This document shows, in pieces, positions 28,279-38,193 of a stretch of 64,000 bases of DNA (the stretch's first letter is position 1; each line of letters opens with the position of its first letter). The translations under genes and the position numbers were made by a program. The DNA lies in assembly GCF_016744175.1 (NCBI RefSeq), contig NZ_JADGEV010000002.1:65136-129135 (forward strand), written 5' to 3'. The notes beneath the pieces are model-generated. The model saw only the letters and a program-made list of their open reading frames with translations, was not told the origin of the DNA and searched no databases. Source of the stretch: Neptunomonas sp. (GTDB lineage: Bacteria > Pseudomonadota > Gammaproteobacteria > Pseudomonadales > Balneatricaceae).

Positions 28279-29262
28279 TTAACTAACTGTTTCACCTTTC
28301 GCTTGTAAATCAGCATGGTAAGAAGAGCGAACCAATGGGCCACTCGCAACATGGCTAAAGCCCAGTTCTTTGGCTACACGCGCAAACTCATCAAACTCAT
28401 CAGGCGTAACAAAGCGATCAACTGGCAAATGGTTACGGCTCGGTTGCAAATACTGCCCAATGGTCAGCATGTTTACATTATGAGCACGAAGATCCTTTAA
28501 TACTTCTATAATCTCTTCGTTTGTCTCACCCACACCTACCATCAATCCAGACTTAGTACGGATATCAGGACACTTTTCTTTAAACCCCTTAAGTAGGTCA
28601 AGTGACCACTGATAGTCGGCGCCTGGACGTACTTTACGGTACAAGCGAGGCACTGTTTCAAGGTTGTGGTTGAATACATCAGGAGGTGTTTGGCTAAGAA
28701 TATTTAACGCCACTTCCATACGACCACGAAAATCAGGCACTAACGTTTCTACTTGAATCGTAGTAGAGCGTTGACGTGTTTCAGATATGCAGTTTGCAAT
28801 GTGCTGAGCACCACCATCACGAAGATCATCACGATCTACTGAAGTTATCACCACATAGCGTAAACCCATATCAGTAATAGCTTCGGCCAGCTCTCTAGGC
28901 TCATTTTCAGCCAATGCATTTGGGCGACCGTGTGCTACATCACAAAATGGACAGCGGCGTGTGCAGATATCACCCATCACCATAAAAGTGGCTGTTCCAT
29001 TAGTAAAACACTCACCTAAATTTGGGCAGCTTGCTTCTTCACAAACTGAAGACAATTTATGATGGCGCAGCTTTTCTTTAATTTTTTGAACTTCCTTGCT
29101 CGAGCCCATACGAACTCGTAACCATGGTGGCTTACGAAGCATTTCATCCTTTTCTGTCGGGATTACTTTAATAGGGATACGTGCCATTTTTTCAGCACCA
29201 CGTAATTTAACACCCTGTTCCACCTTCACTACTGAAGAGGCTTTATCGGAACTGTTCGCCAT
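28279..29262 (-). CDS. lipA: Lipoyl synthase
   Basis: Radical SAM enzyme inserting two sulfurs into octanoyl groups on lipoyl domains. The auxiliary cluster cysteines C74, C79 and C85 are in [12 protein letters not shown], and the radical SAM cluster C100, C104 and C107 in CTRRCPFC. The C-terminal RSSYHA holds the serine ligand of the auxiliary cluster. The 327-residue length is close to E. coli (321). It is 1 nt after lipB, so the two steps of lipoate assembly are made together. A terminator follows. Confidence 0.97.
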   Translation of the reverse strand: MANSSDKASSVVKVEQGVKLRGAEKMARIPIKVIPTEKDEMLRKPPWLRVRMGSSKEVQKIKEKLRHHKLSSVCEEASCPNLGECFTNGTATFMVMGDICTRRCPFCDVAHGRPNALAENEPRELAEAITDMGLRYVVITSVDRDDLRDGGAQHIANCISETRQRSTTIQVETLVPDFRGRMEVALNILSQTPPDVFNHNLETVPRLYRKVRPGADYQWSLDLLKGFKEKCPDIRTKSGLMVGVGETNEEIIEVLKDLRAHNVNMLTIGQYLQPSRNHLPVDRFVTPDEFDEFARVAKELGFSHVASGPLVRSSYHADLQAKGETVS

Positions 29263-29263
29263 A

Positions 29264-29920
29264 CTATTGTGAGTCCAAGGAAGTTTGATGTGATATGGAA
29301 TTATAACCTATTTCTTTAGTCAAGTAATTCACAAGCCATTGGGTTGCTTGATGCGGATCCGCATCAGTTACTAAGGAGCAAAGCTGTGTCATTTCCATAC
29401 CGGCGTAACCGCATGGGTTAATTCTTAAAAATGGTTCTAGATCCATATTAAGATTTAAAGCCAAACCATGGAATGTACAACCACGTCGTACACGTAAGCC
29501 AAGCGATGCTATTTTCGCTTGGCCAACGTAAACACCTGGTGCATCCGGTTTCGCAAAAGCCTCTACTCCGAAGTGTTGCAGTGCACTAATAACACCCTTT
29601 TCCATGAGTGTAACTACATCACGAACACCAAGCTTATTTCTGCGCAGATCCAACAAAAGGTAAATTACCAGCTGGCCCGGCCCATGATAAGTCACTTGCC
29701 CGCCTCGATCGACCTGAACAACAGGAATGTCACCTGTCAAAAGCAGATGCTCCTCTTTTCCTGCCTGACCTTGCGTAAAAACGGGTTCGTGTTGCAGGAC
29801 CCATATCTCATCAGCCGTGTCAGCATCCCGCTGATCCGTAAATGCTTGCATCTTTTGCCATATAGGCTCATATGGCTGGATACCGAGATCACGGGTAATC
29901 AGTTTATTATTGGTACTCAT
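29264..29920 (-). CDS. lipB: Octanoyl-[acyl-carrier-protein] protein N-octanoyltransferase
   Basis: Transfers octanoyl from ACP to lipoyl domains, the first step of lipoate synthesis. The [12 protein letters not shown] segment (72-83), catalytic K136 in KIASLGL and nucleophile C170 in INPCGYAGM are intact. The 218-residue length is normal. Its ATG overlaps the ybeD stop by one base (TGATG), suggesting coupling, and lipA follows directly. Confidence 0.96.
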   Translation of the reverse strand: MSTNNKLITRDLGIQPYEPIWQKMQAFTDQRDADTADEIWVLQHEPVFTQGQAGKEEHLLLTGDIPVVQVDRGGQVTYHGPGQLVIYLLLDLRRNKLGVRDVVTLMEKGVISALQHFGVEAFAKPDAPGVYVGQAKIASLGLRVRRGCTFHGLALNLNMDLEPFLRINPCGYAGMEMTQLCSLVTDADPHQATQWLVNYLTKEIGYNSISHQTSLDSQ

Positions 29921-30210
29921 CAGATCACTATATGCACACGATCAGAAGCAATTAATTCTTCATGCAAATTTTTGAGCTGCTCCTCACCTGTCGCCGTAAT
30001 AAACATTCTAATGGATCTGAACGTTCCTTTTTTACTGTCTTGAATAGTAATCCGGCTTTCATCTAAATCAGGTACATGCACCCGCATAACATCGACAACA
30101 AACGATTGGAAATCATCAGCATTTTTGCCGACGACTTTAATTGGATAATCGGGACAAGGAAATTCAATTTTTGGTGGTTGTACTTCTGTTGAAGGCTGTT
30201 CTTCGCTCAT
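29920..30210 (-). CDS. ybeD: YbeD family protein (DUF493)
   Basis: 96-residue DUF493 protein of ACT-like fold, located before lipB in E. coli and Pseudomonas alike. Family segments are [12 protein letters not shown], near residue 17, and [18 protein letters not shown], near 65. The N-terminal 15 residues are a Pro/Glu-rich tail. It overlaps lipB by one base and follows the transaminase gene by 2 nt, so it is part of this operon. Its biochemical role is not established. Confidence 0.92.
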   Translation of the reverse strand: MSEEQPSTEVQPPKIEFPCPDYPIKVVGKNADDFQSFVVDVMRVHVPDLDESRITIQDSKKGTFRSIRMFITATGEEQLKNLHEELIASDRVHIVI

Positions 30211-30212
30211 AA

Positions 30213-31067
30213 TTACTCCCCCGTCATCAATTGATGTTGATAACGAGTAAAAATTTCAAACATGCGCTGCCAAAGAGGGCCTTTCAGGCCATTCCCAACA
30301 ACATAATCATCTACCTGCATCACAGGCACAATCGCTCTTGTTGAGCTAGAAATCCAGACCTCATCTGCGCCAATCAACCGCTGGTAATCGATTTCCGTTT
30401 CTTGACGAGGAATTCCATATTGATCAGCTAGCTCTAAAATCAGCGCCCTAGTAGTACCGCTCAATATTTCTGTGCCGATAGGAGGCGTATATAGAACACC
30501 CTGCTCGACAATAAAGAAGTTGCAACTCGCTCCTTCAGTGAGCGCCCCATCACGTTGTAATATTGCCTCTTGAGCACCCAGCTCGCGCGCCTGCTGGAGC
30601 ACCAAAATATTAGGCAGTAAACACGTCGATTTTATATCACAACGATGCCAGCGAAGGTCGGCGGTAACGATAACCTTTATACCTTCAACTTTATCAGCAC
30701 CCTCCTGATAAATATCTCGAATCGGCTGACAGCACGCAAACACTGTAGGCACAAGGCCTTGGTCTATTGCATGAACACGTTTGCCCGCACTACCGCGCGT
30801 TACTTGTAGGTAAACAGAGAGATTACCTCCGCCATTTAATTCAACTAAACGGCTTAGGGTAATAATCCAGTCAAGCTCTAATTCAATTCGTAATGCGCGA
30901 AGACTATGCTCCAAGCGTTGCAAGTGCTCTTCCAGTCTGAAGCCGACACCCTGATAAAAAGGTATCACTTCATACACGCTGTCACTGAACAGGAAGCCAC
31001 GATCAAATACCGACACAGTGGCTTGGTCAGCGGGGATATACTCCCCATTTAAATATACTGTATCCAT
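30213..31067 (-). CDS. D-amino acid transaminase
   Basis: Class IV PLP aminotransferase. In the 284-residue form the Schiff-base lysine is K146 in DIKSTCLLPN. The VTRGSAGKRVH segment keeps the R-x-H pair (R97, H99) that binds the substrate carboxylate in D-alanine transaminases, which argues for D-amino acids over branched-chain or ADC lyase activity. ATG 31067 is preceded by GGTGA; the frame to 31091 runs through a terminator hairpin. It lies between dacA (which releases D-Ala) and ybeD, so it may recycle or balance D-alanine and D-glutamate. The substrate is inferred. Confidence 0.85.
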   Translation of the reverse strand: MDTVYLNGEYIPADQATVSVFDRGFLFSDSVYEVIPFYQGVGFRLEEHLQRLEHSLRALRIELELDWIITLSRLVELNGGGNLSVYLQVTRGSAGKRVHAIDQGLVPTVFACCQPIRDIYQEGADKVEGIKVIVTADLRWHRCDIKSTCLLPNILVLQQARELGAQEAILQRDGALTEGASCNFFIVEQGVLYTPPIGTEILSGTTRALILELADQYGIPRQETEIDYQRLIGADEVWISSSTRAIVPVMQVDDYVVGNGLKGPLWQRMFEIFTRYQHQLMTGE

Positions 31068-31078
31068 TGTCACCAAAA

Positions 31079-31107
31079 CACAAAAGCTCACATTAAAAAT
31101 GTGAGCT
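31079..31107 (-). terminator. Rho-independent terminator after dacA
   Basis: AGCTCACATT (31085-31094) pairs perfectly with AATGTGAGCT (31098-31107) around a 3-nt loop. On the minus strand TTTTG follows. It lies 39 nt after the dacA stop and just upstream of the transaminase ATG, so downstream genes may depend partly on read-through or on another promoter. Confidence 0.75.
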
Positions 31108-31145
31108 CATGTAACAGGCTAACTCCAAAGAGAATCAGCAGCTAA

Positions 31146-32303
31146 TTAGCTAATCAAGCTCATAAAGAACAACATAATGGTATGCCATATCTGCTTCAAT
31201 ATGCCACCTTCCTCTACATTTTCCATTGCAACTAATGGCACTCTGACAACGTCTTCACCATTTAATGTAACGCGAACAGCACCATACTCCTGCCCTTTAA
31301 CAACAGGTGCTTTAATCACTTTATCCACATCCATTGTTGCATTTAATTCATCGGCCTGACCTCTAGGAATGGTCACGGCTAATGACTCATCAAGACCTAA
31401 ACGAACCTGATCCTGAATACCGCCCCATACTTTAGCGGTATTAAGGATCTCATCAGAACCGTATAGCTTATGCGTACGGAAGTAGCGAAATGCATAAGCC
31501 AATACTTTTTGGCTTTCTTGTGCTCTTGCTTCTTCGCTACTGGTGCCCATAACAACAGATATCAAACGCATGCCGTCACGCTTGGCTGAAGCAACTAAGC
31601 AGTACCCTGCTTCGTCCGTGTGGCCTGTTTTTATGCCATCTACGGTGCGGTCACGCCAAAGTAACTTGTTACGATTTGGCTGGCGGATATTGTTATAGGT
31701 AAAGTATTTTTCTGAATAGATTCCATAATGTTCAGGAAACTGCTGGATAATCGCTTTTGCAAGAATAGCTAAATCTTTAGCTGTAGAGAAGTGCCCTTCA
31801 GCTGGTAAACCCGTCGCATTATTAAAATGAGTATTATTCATACCCAGCAGTTTGGCATGCTGGTTCATTAAATCAGCAAAAGCAGATTCACTACCCGCAA
31901 TATGCTCTGCTACTGCTACCGAAGCATCGTTGCCTGATTGAATAATTATACCTTTAAGCAAATCATCCAGTTTGACCTGCGTACCTTCTTTGATAAACAT
32001 CCTCGAACCCGGAGTCCTCCAAGCTTTTTCGCTGACCAGTACTAGGTCATCTTTGCTGATATTCCCTTTATCCAGTTCGTATTCAACCAGATAACTAGTC
32101 ATCATCTTTGTTAGGCTTGCTGGCGCAAAGCGCTCATCGGATCTACTGGATAGGATTAGCTTCCCGGTATCAGCATCCATCACTAAGTATGAGGTTGCCG
32201 AAATCTGTGGTGCAGAAGGGATCAACGCAGTCGCTGCTTGTAGGTGTCCAACACTTAGAAAAAGGAATAGAAAAGTTAAAAAGGCTGTTTGCAGTCTTTG
32301 CAC
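31146..32303 (-). CDS. dacA: D-alanyl-D-alanine carboxypeptidase (PBP5/6 type)
   Basis: Periplasmic low-molecular-weight penicillin-binding protein that trims D-Ala from peptidoglycan pentapeptides. The signal peptide is about 1-24. The active-site motifs are SLTK (S63, K66), SGN (123-125) and KTG (223-225). A C-terminal beta domain (about 280-365) and an amphipathic tail ending in IWHTIMLFFMSLIS anchor it to the inner membrane, as in PBP5. It follows rlpA in the conserved envelope block. A strong terminator follows it. Confidence 0.96.
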   Translation of the reverse strand: MQRLQTAFLTFLFLFLSVGHLQAATALIPSAPQISATSYLVMDADTGKLILSSRSDERFAPASLTKMMTSYLVEYELDKGNISKDDLVLVSEKAWRTPGSRMFIKEGTQVKLDDLLKGIIIQSGNDASVAVAEHIAGSESAFADLMNQHAKLLGMNNTHFNNATGLPAEGHFSTAKDLAILAKAIIQQFPEHYGIYSEKYFTYNNIRQPNRNKLLWRDRTVDGIKTGHTDEAGYCLVASAKRDGMRLISVVMGTSSEEARAQESQKVLAYAFRYFRTHKLYGSDEILNTAKVWGGIQDQVRLGLDESLAVTIPRGQADELNATMDVDKVIKAPVVKGQEYGAVRVTLNGEDVVRVPLVAMENVEEGGILKQIWHTIMLFFMSLIS

Positions 32304-32404
32304 AGTAAATTCCTGAATATGTCTGCTGATTTATTTCCAGAGTAGACGTTATTACAAAGAATAAGTTCTACTCAACTTTATGTTTTATGCGGTTTATCGC
32401 TATT

Positions 32405-33244
32405 TTATGGCAAGTCTACCAGATGCGCCCCAACAAACCCTCTTTGGTCTAGCTTTTCAATCATAATATCTACATTTTCATGATTCTTCACTGGCCCAAG
32501 TAACACCCTATATAGTTGCCCACTTGTACGATTAACACTATTTACATGAGCGGCAACGCTAAAATCACGATTTAATTGATTCGCTACTTTACGCGCCGAT
32601 ATTTGAGCCGAATAAGCACCGACCTGCAAATAACTTCCGGAAGCAAGAGCTCTGCCTTGTGCCACGCTTACACGTGACACTTGAGGAGCAGAAATCACTT
32701 TAGAGGCATTCCATGTAACGGGATTAATGGCTTCAACTTCTACCGCTGCAGTTCCACTACGCAACATACCCAGCTTTGAAGCAGCGGCATAAGACAAATC
32801 TATAATTCTACCCTTATGAAATGGGCCCCGATCATTAACACGCACTATCACTTGCCTACCGTTCTTTAAGTTTGTCACTTTTACGTACGTTGGTATAGGA
32901 AGTGACTTATGCGCAGCTGTCATTTTATACATATCATAGGTTTCACCATTAGAGGTCAGGTGGCCATGAAATTTATTACCATACCAAGATGCCCCTCCTC
33001 TCTCTTTATAACCATTTGATGATGACATTACTGAGTAGCGCTTTCCCAATACTTTATAATTACTCTTATTACCGCCACGGCTTTTTGGTTCAACTTTTGG
33101 AACCGCATCTTTCACGTGAGACACATCAACTTTTGCTGCAGGCCCATGGTCATATTTTATACTGTAACGGCTTGAGCTTGGCTTACTACTACAACCACTC
33201 AATAACAGAGCAATGATGGAAACTGATAGTATTAGAAATTTCAT
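32405..33244 (-). CDS. rlpA: RlpA-family septal ring lytic lipoprotein
   Basis: 279-residue outer-membrane lipoprotein. Lipobox LSGC puts the lipid on C18. A double-psi beta-barrel domain (about 78-170) begins with [12 protein letters not shown] and contains VRVNDRGPF, and a SPOR domain (about 205-279) binds denuded glycan strands at the septum. In Pseudomonas RlpA is a lytic transglycosylase acting on such strands; the His and Asp of that activity appear present. It lies 6 nt after mltB, another transglycosylase. Confidence 0.93.
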   Translation of the reverse strand: MKFLILSVSIIALLLSGCSSKPSSSRYSIKYDHGPAAKVDVSHVKDAVPKVEPKSRGGNKSNYKVLGKRYSVMSSSNGYKERGGASWYGNKFHGHLTSNGETYDMYKMTAAHKSLPIPTYVKVTNLKNGRQVIVRVNDRGPFHKGRIIDLSYAAASKLGMLRSGTAAVEVEAINPVTWNASKVISAPQVSRVSVAQGRALASGSYLQVGAYSAQISARKVANQLNRDFSVAAHVNSVNRTSGQLYRVLLGPVKNHENVDIMIEKLDQRGFVGAHLVDLP

Positions 33245-33250
33245 TCAGTG

Positions 33251-34282
33251 CTAACCTTTCGCGTCTGTTTGTTTAGCTGCTATTTTTTCAGCCAATTTCT
33301 TAGTCTTTATCTCTTCACTTAACTGCAGCACTGCCATCGCATATAAACGGCTACGGTTGTAACGAGTAACAACATAATAATTATTATAACCAAGCCAATA
33401 AGCTTCACTGTCTTGATCTTTCATTTTCAGTAATACGGCAGCTACATCCTGCGCCTCTACCTGGCTTGCCTTCACACCCAAGGCTTTCCAGCCTGATAGT
33501 AGTTTCGCCGGTTTTTCACCCGTATTAATAATATCATTAGGCAATGACCTCGATAATTTTACTTCAGTTACTGCATTTTTATTTGCCAGCCAACCATGCT
33601 TAAAGAAATAGTTGGCAACACTACCAATGGCATCTACCGGGCTATTCCATAGGTCTTTTTTCCCATCACGATCAAAATCTACTGCATAAGCTAAGAAACT
33701 GGATGGGATAAACTGCCCATAACCCATAGCACCAGCGTATGAGCTTTTTAATGTGGTAACGTCAATTTTTTCGTTTCTAGCAAGAATCAACAAATCTTTT
33801 AGCTGCCCTTGAAAGAAAGCTGCTCGACGCGGGTACTCAAAACCTAAGGTAGCCAAAGCATCTAACGCTCTATAACTACCCGTGTTACGACCATAATGCG
33901 TCTCGATTCCGATGATTGAGACGATTATTTCTGCAGGCACACCATATACTTGTTCAGCTCGGTGGAGCGTCTCTTCATGCTTACGCCAGAAATCAACACC
34001 GCGAGAAATACGCTTTGGCTTAACAAAGAGTTTTCGGTAGCCCCCCCAATCAAGTCGTTTTTCAGCAGGCCTATTCATTGCTTTCAAAATACTATCTTTC
34101 TTTCTAGCGCTAGAAAGTACAGATAGAAGGTAATCTTTTGAAAACGACTCATCTTCCATCATAAGCAGCCACTTTTGAGCTTCGGGGTGGCCGCTATATC
34201 CTTTAGCATCCTCGCCCAACACTACACTGTTTATACATGCGCCCAATATGATTGCGACACACACTTTCCAGCTCAATTTCAT
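33251..34282 (-). CDS. mltB: Membrane-bound lytic murein transglycosylase B
   Basis: Cleaves glycan strands to make 1,6-anhydro muropeptides. The catalytic glutamate is E127 in GIETHYGRNTG. AGAMGYGQFIPSSF and the YFFKHGWL segment are typical of the MltB/SltB family. The N-terminal signal ends in LGAC (C16), a slightly unusual lipobox with Gly at -2, so lipid anchoring is likely but not certain. A Lys-rich C-terminal tail follows residue 325. It sits between rodA and rlpA, as in Pseudomonas. Confidence 0.93.
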   Translation of the reverse strand: MKLSWKVCVAIILGACINSVVLGEDAKGYSGHPEAQKWLLMMEDESFSKDYLLSVLSSARKKDSILKAMNRPAEKRLDWGGYRKLFVKPKRISRGVDFWRKHEETLHRAEQVYGVPAEIIVSIIGIETHYGRNTGSYRALDALATLGFEYPRRAAFFQGQLKDLLILARNEKIDVTTLKSSYAGAMGYGQFIPSSFLAYAVDFDRDGKKDLWNSPVDAIGSVANYFFKHGWLANKNAVTEVKLSRSLPNDIINTGEKPAKLLSGWKALGVKASQVEAQDVAAVLLKMKDQDSEAYWLGYNNYYVVTRYNRSRLYAMAVLQLSEEIKTKKLAEKIAAKQTDAKG

Positions 34283-34290
34283 TTGCGTTA

Positions 34291-35433
34291 TTACCTCATC
34301 ACCATCTGTTTGTGACTATACACTGACATTAAAATACCAAAACCAGCCATCAATGTAACAATCGACGTACCACCATAACTAATCATCGGTAATGGCACAC
34401 CCACCACGGGTAATAAACCACTGACCATTCCAATATTAACAAAGACATACACAAAGAAAGTTAACACGATACTACCTGCTACAAGCCGACCAAAGCTGTC
34501 CGGCACACGTGCCGCCATCCACAAACCTCGCCCAATAATTAATATATAAAGACAAAGGAGAATCATAACGCCAAATAGCCCTAACTCTTCAGCAATGACG
34601 GCAATAATAAAATCGGTATGCGACTCAGGCAAGAAATCTAACTGGGATTGTGTACCACCAAGCCACCCTTTCCCCCAAACGCCTCCCGATCCTATGGCTG
34701 TTTTAGATTGAATAATATTCCAACCAGACCCTAGTGGATCGCTTTCTGGATCAAGAAACGTCAATACTCGTTGTCGTTGATAATCCTTCATGACCATCCA
34801 TAAACCAGGCAATGCTGCTGAAGCAACGCCAAACGCCCCTAAAATATACCGCCAGCGGATTCCAGAAAACAACATGACAAAAACGCCTGATGCGGCAATC
34901 AATAAAGACGTACCCAAATCAGGTTGTTTCATAATTAATACTGTCGGCAACCCGATTAGTATCAAACTGACAATACAGTGTTTAAAACTTGGTGGTAAAG
35001 ATCGCCCTGCAATATAGCAAGCCACCATAAGTGGCAATATAAGTTTCATAATTTCAGATGGCTGAAAACGAAAGCCAGGTAGAGCAATCCACCTCTGGGC
35101 CCCTTTCGCCCCAACTCCGAAAAACATAACAGCTAATAACAAAATAACGCCTGCGGCATACACCCATGGCGCCCAACGCATCAAAATTCTCGGACTGAAC
35201 TGAGCCAACATCACCAAAACAAAAAAACCTGCGCCAATACGCACAGCTTGGCGTATAACATAGTCAACATCTTGCCCGGACGCGCTATACAAAACAAACA
35301 ATCCGAAGGAACACAATAAGAACAAAAAGAACAACATCCAAGCGTCTAGATGGGTGTGGCTCCACCATCCTTTTTTACGACGTAGATGGTGGCCTGCCTC
35401 AGGCATAGAGCGCTCAAAATCACGACTACTCAT
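34291..35433 (-). CDS. rodA: Rod shape-determining peptidoglycan glycosyltransferase RodA
   Basis: SEDS-family polytopic inner-membrane glycosyltransferase that polymerises lipid II for cell elongation with PBP2. About ten hydrophobic segments are visible, and the FQPSEIMKLILPL and PDLGTSLLIAASG segments are SEDS signatures. ATG 35433 has AGGAG 6 nt upstream and gives about 380 residues; the frame opens at 35454 but without such support. Its start overlaps the end of mrdA by 8 nt, so the two partners are coupled. Confidence 0.95.
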   Translation of the reverse strand: MSSRDFERSMPEAGHHLRRKKGWWSHTHLDAWMLFFLFLLCSFGLFVLYSASGQDVDYVIRQAVRIGAGFFVLVMLAQFSPRILMRWAPWVYAAGVILLLAVMFFGVGAKGAQRWIALPGFRFQPSEIMKLILPLMVACYIAGRSLPPSFKHCIVSLILIGLPTVLIMKQPDLGTSLLIAASGVFVMLFSGIRWRYILGAFGVASAALPGLWMVMKDYQRQRVLTFLDPESDPLGSGWNIIQSKTAIGSGGVWGKGWLGGTQSQLDFLPESHTDFIIAVIAEELGLFGVMILLCLYILIIGRGLWMAARVPDSFGRLVAGSIVLTFFVYVFVNIGMVSGLLPVVGVPLPMISYGGTSIVTLMAGFGILMSVYSHKQMVMR

Positions 35434-37342
35434 GACCCGCTCCTGTGTCTTCAATCACGTCCTCTGTTGGATCTATCCCTAATAGATACGCATCCATCAC
35501 TTTTCTGGCAAGTGGTGCTGCCGTACTCGACCCACCGCCTCCATTTTCCACAATAACCGCCAATGCTATGCGTGGTTTGTCCGCTGGAGCAAATGCAACA
35601 AACAGAGCGTGATCATGAAAGCGTTTTGAAAGCGCACTTGCATCATATCTTTCATCTTGCTTAATCCCGACAACTTGCGCAGTACCGGTTTTACCCGCAA
35701 TCTTATATTGTGCGTCTAAACCAATTTTGCGAGCTGTACCACGTTTGCCATGAACAACCTCCACCATATTATCCACGATCAATTCCCAGTACTCAGGATG
35801 CTTAAGCTCAATATCTTTTGGATAGGGCGTCGCATTTAGGATTTCCGGCATTTTAATACGGACTGTGCCTTCTTCATTTTTATCCCGAATACCTTTAAGG
35901 AGCTTAGGTTGAACCCACTTGCCACGATTGGCCAAAACAGTCGCAGCCGTCGCTAACTGTAGAGGTGTTGTTAGTAAAAAGCCTTGCCCAATACTGAGGT
36001 TCAATGAGTCTCCGGGATACCAAGGAAGCTTTCTCGATCTGCGCTTCCACTCTCTTGAAGGAAGGATAGCCGCTAACGCCTCAGGCAAATCAAGACTTGT
36101 TACTTGTCCAAAACCAAAACGCCCAAGATAATCCGACATCGGATCAACGCCCATGCGATAACCTGCATCATAAAACCAAACATCACACGACTGCGCAAAT
36201 GCCAGCTTCATATTAACTTTACCATGCCCCCCACGCTTCCAGTCACGATACTTTCGACCGCCTTTAGTTAGCGTAAAAAAACCGGGATCCCACACAGAGT
36301 GTGTCGGTGGAACTGATTCGGAATCAATTGCGGCCAAACCAATAACAGGCTTAATAGTCGAACCAGGAGGGTAGCGCCCACGCACGGCTCGATTAAATAA
36401 AGGTAGATCAGGCGAATCTCGCAGCGCGCTATAGCTCTTACTGGAAATACCGGTCACAAACAGGTTAGGGTCATAACCTGGGGTTGAGACCAACGCCAAT
36501 ATACCACCGGTAGCAGGATCTATCGCCACAATAGACGCTTTCTCACCTTGCACCAGCTTCTCTGTTATCTGCTGCAACTTAAGGTCAATATGTAACTGCA
36601 GATCCTTACCCGGGATAGGGTCAGTACGTTCAAGCACCCTCATAACTCGGCCACGAGCATTAGTTTCTACTTTTTGCATGCCCACCGAGCCATGCAATAT
36701 CGATTCATAAAATTTCTCTACACCAAGCTTACCTATATAATGCGTACCCGCATAAGCCTTAGGGTCAGAGGCTTTTAATTCTTTTTCATTGATGCGTCCA
36801 ACATAACCCATGGCATGTACCAAACTTTCTCCGTATGGGTAATAACGAATTAAATCCGCCTCTACCTGTACTCCTGGAAGCCGATGGTAATTGATCGCAA
36901 GTTTGGCAATCTCTTCCTCAGTTAATCGAAACCTAACAGGAACGGTTTCATAAGGACGTCGACGCTGGTTAAGACGTTTCTTGAAGCGCTCAATATCTTT
37001 ATCACTAATTTCGATAATATGCTGTAGCTCAGCGAGTGTCGCATCAAGGTTCTTACCCACCTCCTCTTTTAGAAGCGTGACACTATAGCTGGGACGGTTA
37101 TCCGCTAACAAAACCCCATTCGTGTCATAGATAAGACCTCGCGTAGGTGCAACCGGTTGCAGCTGCACACGGTTTTGCTCAGACATAGCCGCATAGCGGT
37201 CATATTGCACGACCTGTAAGTAATAGAGCCTACCTAAGAGCACACCTATTAATAGCAATACAACCATAAACGCCAAAAATGCACGAAAACAAAAAGTTCG
37301 GCTTTCTTGGGAATGGTCTTTTAAACGTTCAAATTGAGACAT
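35426..37342 (-). CDS. mrdA: Penicillin-binding protein 2
   Basis: Transpeptidase of the elongasome, partner of RodA. One transmembrane helix (about 22-42) precedes the pedestal domain. The active-site motifs are STIK (S328, K331), a SxN motif (SCD region near 376) and KTGTAQ near residue 550. The start is ATG 37342, 2 nt after the rlmH stop, giving 638 residues (E. coli 633). The frame is open to 37453 inside rlmH, but the additional 37 residues are not family-like. It overlaps rodA at its 3' end. Confidence 0.96.
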   Translation of the reverse strand: MSQFERLKDHSQESRTFCFRAFLAFMVVLLLIGVLLGRLYYLQVVQYDRYAAMSEQNRVQLQPVAPTRGLIYDTNGVLLADNRPSYSVTLLKEEVGKNLDATLAELQHIIEISDKDIERFKKRLNQRRRPYETVPVRFRLTEEEIAKLAINYHRLPGVQVEADLIRYYPYGESLVHAMGYVGRINEKELKASDPKAYAGTHYIGKLGVEKFYESILHGSVGMQKVETNARGRVMRVLERTDPIPGKDLQLHIDLKLQQITEKLVQGEKASIVAIDPATGGILALVSTPGYDPNLFVTGISSKSYSALRDSPDLPLFNRAVRGRYPPGSTIKPVIGLAAIDSESVPPTHSVWDPGFFTLTKGGRKYRDWKRGGHGKVNMKLAFAQSCDVWFYDAGYRMGVDPMSDYLGRFGFGQVTSLDLPEALAAILPSREWKRRSRKLPWYPGDSLNLSIGQGFLLTTPLQLATAATVLANRGKWVQPKLLKGIRDKNEEGTVRIKMPEILNATPYPKDIELKHPEYWELIVDNMVEVVHGKRGTARKIGLDAQYKIAGKTGTAQVVGIKQDERYDASALSKRFHDHALFVAFAPADKPRIALAVIVENGGGGSSTAAPLARKVMDAYLLGIDPTEDVIEDTGAGHE

Positions 37343-37344
37343 GG

Positions 37345-37812
37345 TTACTTGTGATACGGATGACCCTGAATGATTGTCCAGGCTCGGTAAACCTGTTCGG
37401 CAAGAATGACGCGAACTAACGGGTGAGGTAATGTTAGACCAGAAAGAGACCACTTTTGGTCAGCTAAAGCGACACAGCGTGGATCAAGCCCATCCGGCCC
37501 GCCAACTAATAGAGAAATATTACGTCCATCCATCTGCCACTCACTCACTTTTGCTGCAAGCTGCTCAGTTGACCATGAGCGCCCTTCTACTTCCAAGGCA
37601 ATTACCCTATCGCCTTTTGGCATAGCCGCCAGCATAGCATCACCTTCTTGGCGAATAGCACGAGCCATATCAGCACCTTTACCGCGGTGGCCCAGAGGAA
37701 GCTCAACTAGCTCTAACGTCATTTCATGCGGCAAACGTTTACTGTATTCATTGAATCCAACAGCAACCCAATCAGGCATCTTTCCGCCGACAGCCAGTAA
37801 ACGTATTTTCAT
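37345..37812 (-). CDS. rlmH: 23S rRNA pseudouridine1915 N3-methyltransferase
   Basis: SPOUT-class methyltransferase acting on pseudouridine 1915 of 23S rRNA in the assembled ribosome. The 155-residue length equals the E. coli enzyme. The SAM-binding knot includes [10 protein letters not shown] and [13 protein letters not shown], and the C-terminus ends in HPYHK. Its start overlaps the rsfS stop by one base. Confidence 0.97.
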   Translation of the reverse strand: MKIRLLAVGGKMPDWVAVGFNEYSKRLPHEMTLELVELPLGHRGKGADMARAIRQEGDAMLAAMPKGDRVIALEVEGRSWSTEQLAAKVSEWQMDGRNISLLVGGPDGLDPRCVALADQKWSLSGLTLPHPLVRVILAEQVYRAWTIIQGHPYHK

Positions 37813-38189
37813 TAACTTAACCCGCTCACATTTGAATCTGATTCATTATCATCTTCTATCGGGTCAAACTGCCATAAACGCTCAAGATCATAGTAGCTTC
37901 GTGCGTCAGGCATCATAACGTGAACAACTAACTCACCTAAATCAACCAACACCCAATCACCATCACTTTGACCTTCACTACCTAGTGGCTCAACGCCTTC
38001 TGCTTTTACTTTATCTGAAACCGCTTGAGCCAGTGAAACCACATGACGCTTTGAAGTACCGGTAGCAATCATCATAAAATCGGTAATACTCGACTTTCCA
38101 CGCACGTCGATAATTTCAATATCTCGCGCTTTCACGTCTTCAAGCGCATTACGGACAAGCTCAATAAGCTGCTTACTTTGCATTGACAA
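37812..38189 (-). CDS. rsfS: Ribosomal silencing factor
   Basis: Binds ribosomal protein uL14 and blocks subunit joining when nutrients are scarce. The 125-residue length is slightly longer than E. coli (105), the surplus being an acidic C-terminal tail. Family segments are [27 protein letters not shown] and [15 protein letters not shown]. It lies 4 nt after nadD and overlaps rlmH by one base. Confidence 0.95.
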   Translation of the reverse strand: MSMQSKQLIELVRNALEDVKARDIEIIDVRGKSSITDFMMIATGTSKRHVVSLAQAVSDKVKAEGVEPLGSEGQSDGDWVLVDLGELVVHVMMPDARSYYDLERLWQFDPIEDDNESDSNVSGLS

Positions 38190-38193
38190 TTAA

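Noticed and set aside
29519-30043. 174-residue open frame on the plus strand
   Set aside because: It lies antisense to lipB and ybeD, both clear genes, and its sequence has no family features.
37343-37453. N-terminal extension of PBP2 inside rlmH
   Set aside because: The 37 extra residues lie in another frame of rlmH and are not typical of PBP2; ATG 37342 follows rlmH directly.
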